Positions 63,187 to 64,000 of a DNA stretch of 64,000 bases are shown here, piece by piece. A program made the position numbers and the translations under genes. The notes beneath the pieces are model-generated. The model saw nothing but the letters and a program-made list of their open reading frames with translations, did not search any database and was not told the origin of the DNA. Positions within the stretch are counted from its first letter, which is position 1; every line of letters begins with the position of its first letter. Origin of the DNA: JBCCIM01 sp965263205 (GTDB lineage Bacteria > Bacteroidota > Rhodothermia > Rhodothermales > JAHQVL01); assembly GCA_965263205.1 (NCBI GenBank), contig CBDHHF010000009.1, positions 1 to 64,000 on the forward strand. The letters run 5' to 3'.

Positions 63187-64000
63187 GTGCACACAGGAAA
63201 ACAAAAAGATCGGGACAAGATAAACCTTAACCTGATGCGGACCTTCAGCCTCTATGCAGGTCCCGTTGTTATTTTATACAGGTTCATTTTTCTGTATTCG
63301 GATCCTGATGCGGTGGATCCCTTGTGGATGCGATTCACCATCGCCGGCATGTTTGCCGCATTTTCTTTAGGCTGCCACTTTTTCCCTCACAGCATCAAAA
63401 AGCATGCTACAGCGCTGTTTAACACCATTCAGTACGCAACAACATTTTGGCTGGCGTATCTGGCGTATCTGAACAACCTTTCCTCGTCTGTTACGCTAGG
63501 CTTCATCGTTGTTATCGTCACCATTTACTTTGTTTTTCACACCAAACGCGCCCTTGCTGTCTATGCCTCGGTGGTTACCGGACTGGCCGTTTTAGTGACT
63601 TTTACGGCACCTGACCCACAAATTGTCCCGCTCTTTTTCCTCAGCACAATCATCGTCATCGCATTCTTTACCTACATCATCCTCCACTCGCGGCTGGATG
63701 CGATGGATGAGTTGGATAAAAATGAAGCGATCATGGGTACCGTCTTCCATGACAGTGGCGATGCATTCCTGGTCATCGATGCAGAGCAAGAAGCTGTAAT
63801 CAGCCACAACAACACGGTATTTGAAACGCTGGGAGTCCGTACGCTTGAGCAGTTGCTCCCCAAGCTGGCTGAAATTGCAGCAGGTGCAGCACATGGTCTC
63901 GCCCCAAACCAGGCACTCCATCATCTGGTCGATAGCACCCCCCTCAAGGAGCGCATGCAATTGGATACTGATGATGATGATGATGAAGGCCGCTGGATTG
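63187..64000 (+). CDS. Membrane sensor protein with PAS-like domain (partial, C-terminus off the window)
   Basis: 271 codons are visible before the window ends. Start choice: GTG 63187 is preceded by GGAAG at a 6-base distance, whereas ATG 63235 (MRTFSLYAG) has no ribosome site; both keep all membrane helices. Six hydrophobic segments (e.g. LGFIVVIVTIYFVF, LFFLSTIIVIAFFTYIIL) are followed by a PAS-like segment HDSGDAFLVIDAEQEAVISHNNTVFETLGV and an Asp-rich stretch DDDDDE. This is the beginning of a sensor histidine kinase or similar signalling protein. No kinase motif can be seen in the window. Confidence 0.7.
   Translation, partial: MHTGKQKDRDKINLNLMRTFSLYAGPVVILYRFIFLYSDPDAVDPLWMRFTIAGMFAAFSLGCHFFPHSIKKHATALFNTIQYATTFWLAYLAYLNNLSSSVTLGFIVVIVTIYFVFHTKRALAVYASVVTGLAVLVTFTAPDPQIVPLFFLSTIIVIAFFTYIILHSRLDAMDELDKNEAIMGTVFHDSGDAFLVIDAEQEAVISHNNTVFETLGVRTLEQLLPKLAEIAAGAAHGLAPNQALHHLVDSTPLKERMQLDTDDDDDEGRWI

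Overview
The window reads as a chromosomal segment from a Gram-negative bacterium. Lipoproteins with clear lipoboxes, a TonB-dependent receptor, an RND efflux system, small beta-barrel-like outer-membrane proteins and a sensor kinase with a beta-propeller ectodomain are the type of content seen in Bacteroidota, Rhodothermota and Balneolota. I favour a Rhodothermota/Balneolota-like organism, as an inference from gene content and moderate GC; no rRNA or other phylogenetic marker was compared. The hexamer GCCGGC is strikingly frequent in all reading phases.

Layout. 0-4 kb: an ABC ATPase of the LolD/YbbA type (cut by the window edge) divergent from a TesA-like esterase lipoprotein, then a DUF2339 membrane protein. 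4-11.5 kb, minus strand: DUF1015, serC, the three-subunit proton-translocating transhydrogenase (pntAA-pntAB-pntB), a stand-alone trpF and a DUF1835 protein. 11.6 kb: an initiator tRNA-Met with terminator. 11.8-15.2 kb: an HxlR regulator divergent from a three-gene redox operon (zinc-type alcohol dehydrogenase/quinone reductase, LLM flavin oxidoreductase, SDR), with an operator-like palindrome between them. 15.3-19.5 kb: three unrecognised proteins with an N-terminal membrane anchor (pseudopilin-like) and an acidic coiled-coil protein. 19.7-26.1 kb: an alpha/beta hydrolase, then a minus-strand operon with FadI-like thiolase, FadJ-like beta-oxidation protein and an unusual Rieske plus thiamine-diphosphate enzyme fusion. 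26.3-32.1 kb: pgsA-pyrE-cinA-TPR lipoprotein-recA, a version of the known pgsA-cinA-recA order. 32.4-34.4 kb: dnaK.

34.4-42.5 kb is an accessory stretch with visibly AT-rich parts. It holds a two-component system (propeller histidine kinase plus NarL/LuxR-type regulator) flanked by two related small outer-membrane proteins. Upstream of each outer-membrane gene are near-identical palindromes of the form ATGACGnG-NN-CnCGTCAT, which I propose as the regulator's binding sites. An MBL-fold hydrolase and a pentapeptide-repeat/TIR-domain protein follow. 42.7-50.2 kb: tatD, a LytS/LytR-like sensor-regulator pair, a PD40 propeller lipoprotein and a SpoIID/LytB protein. 50.2-54.2 kb: a TonB receptor, a small secreted protein, a 150 bp MITE-like element and an isoaspartyl peptidase. 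54.4-64 kb: an RND efflux operon (one adaptor, two permeases), the Sua5/TsaC enzyme and a membrane sensor cut by the window end.

A dominant technical feature is single-base indels, mostly next to homopolymers, that split otherwise well-conserved genes: DUF2339, DUF1835, trpF, pntB, pntAB, pntAA, DUF1015, fadJ, the propeller kinase (three times) and the RND adaptor. These look like uncorrected sequencing errors rather than gene decay, so those genes are annotated across the shift. Noncoding DNA also carries degenerate arrays with an exact 7-nucleotide period, of two sequence types, and REP-like inverted repeats.
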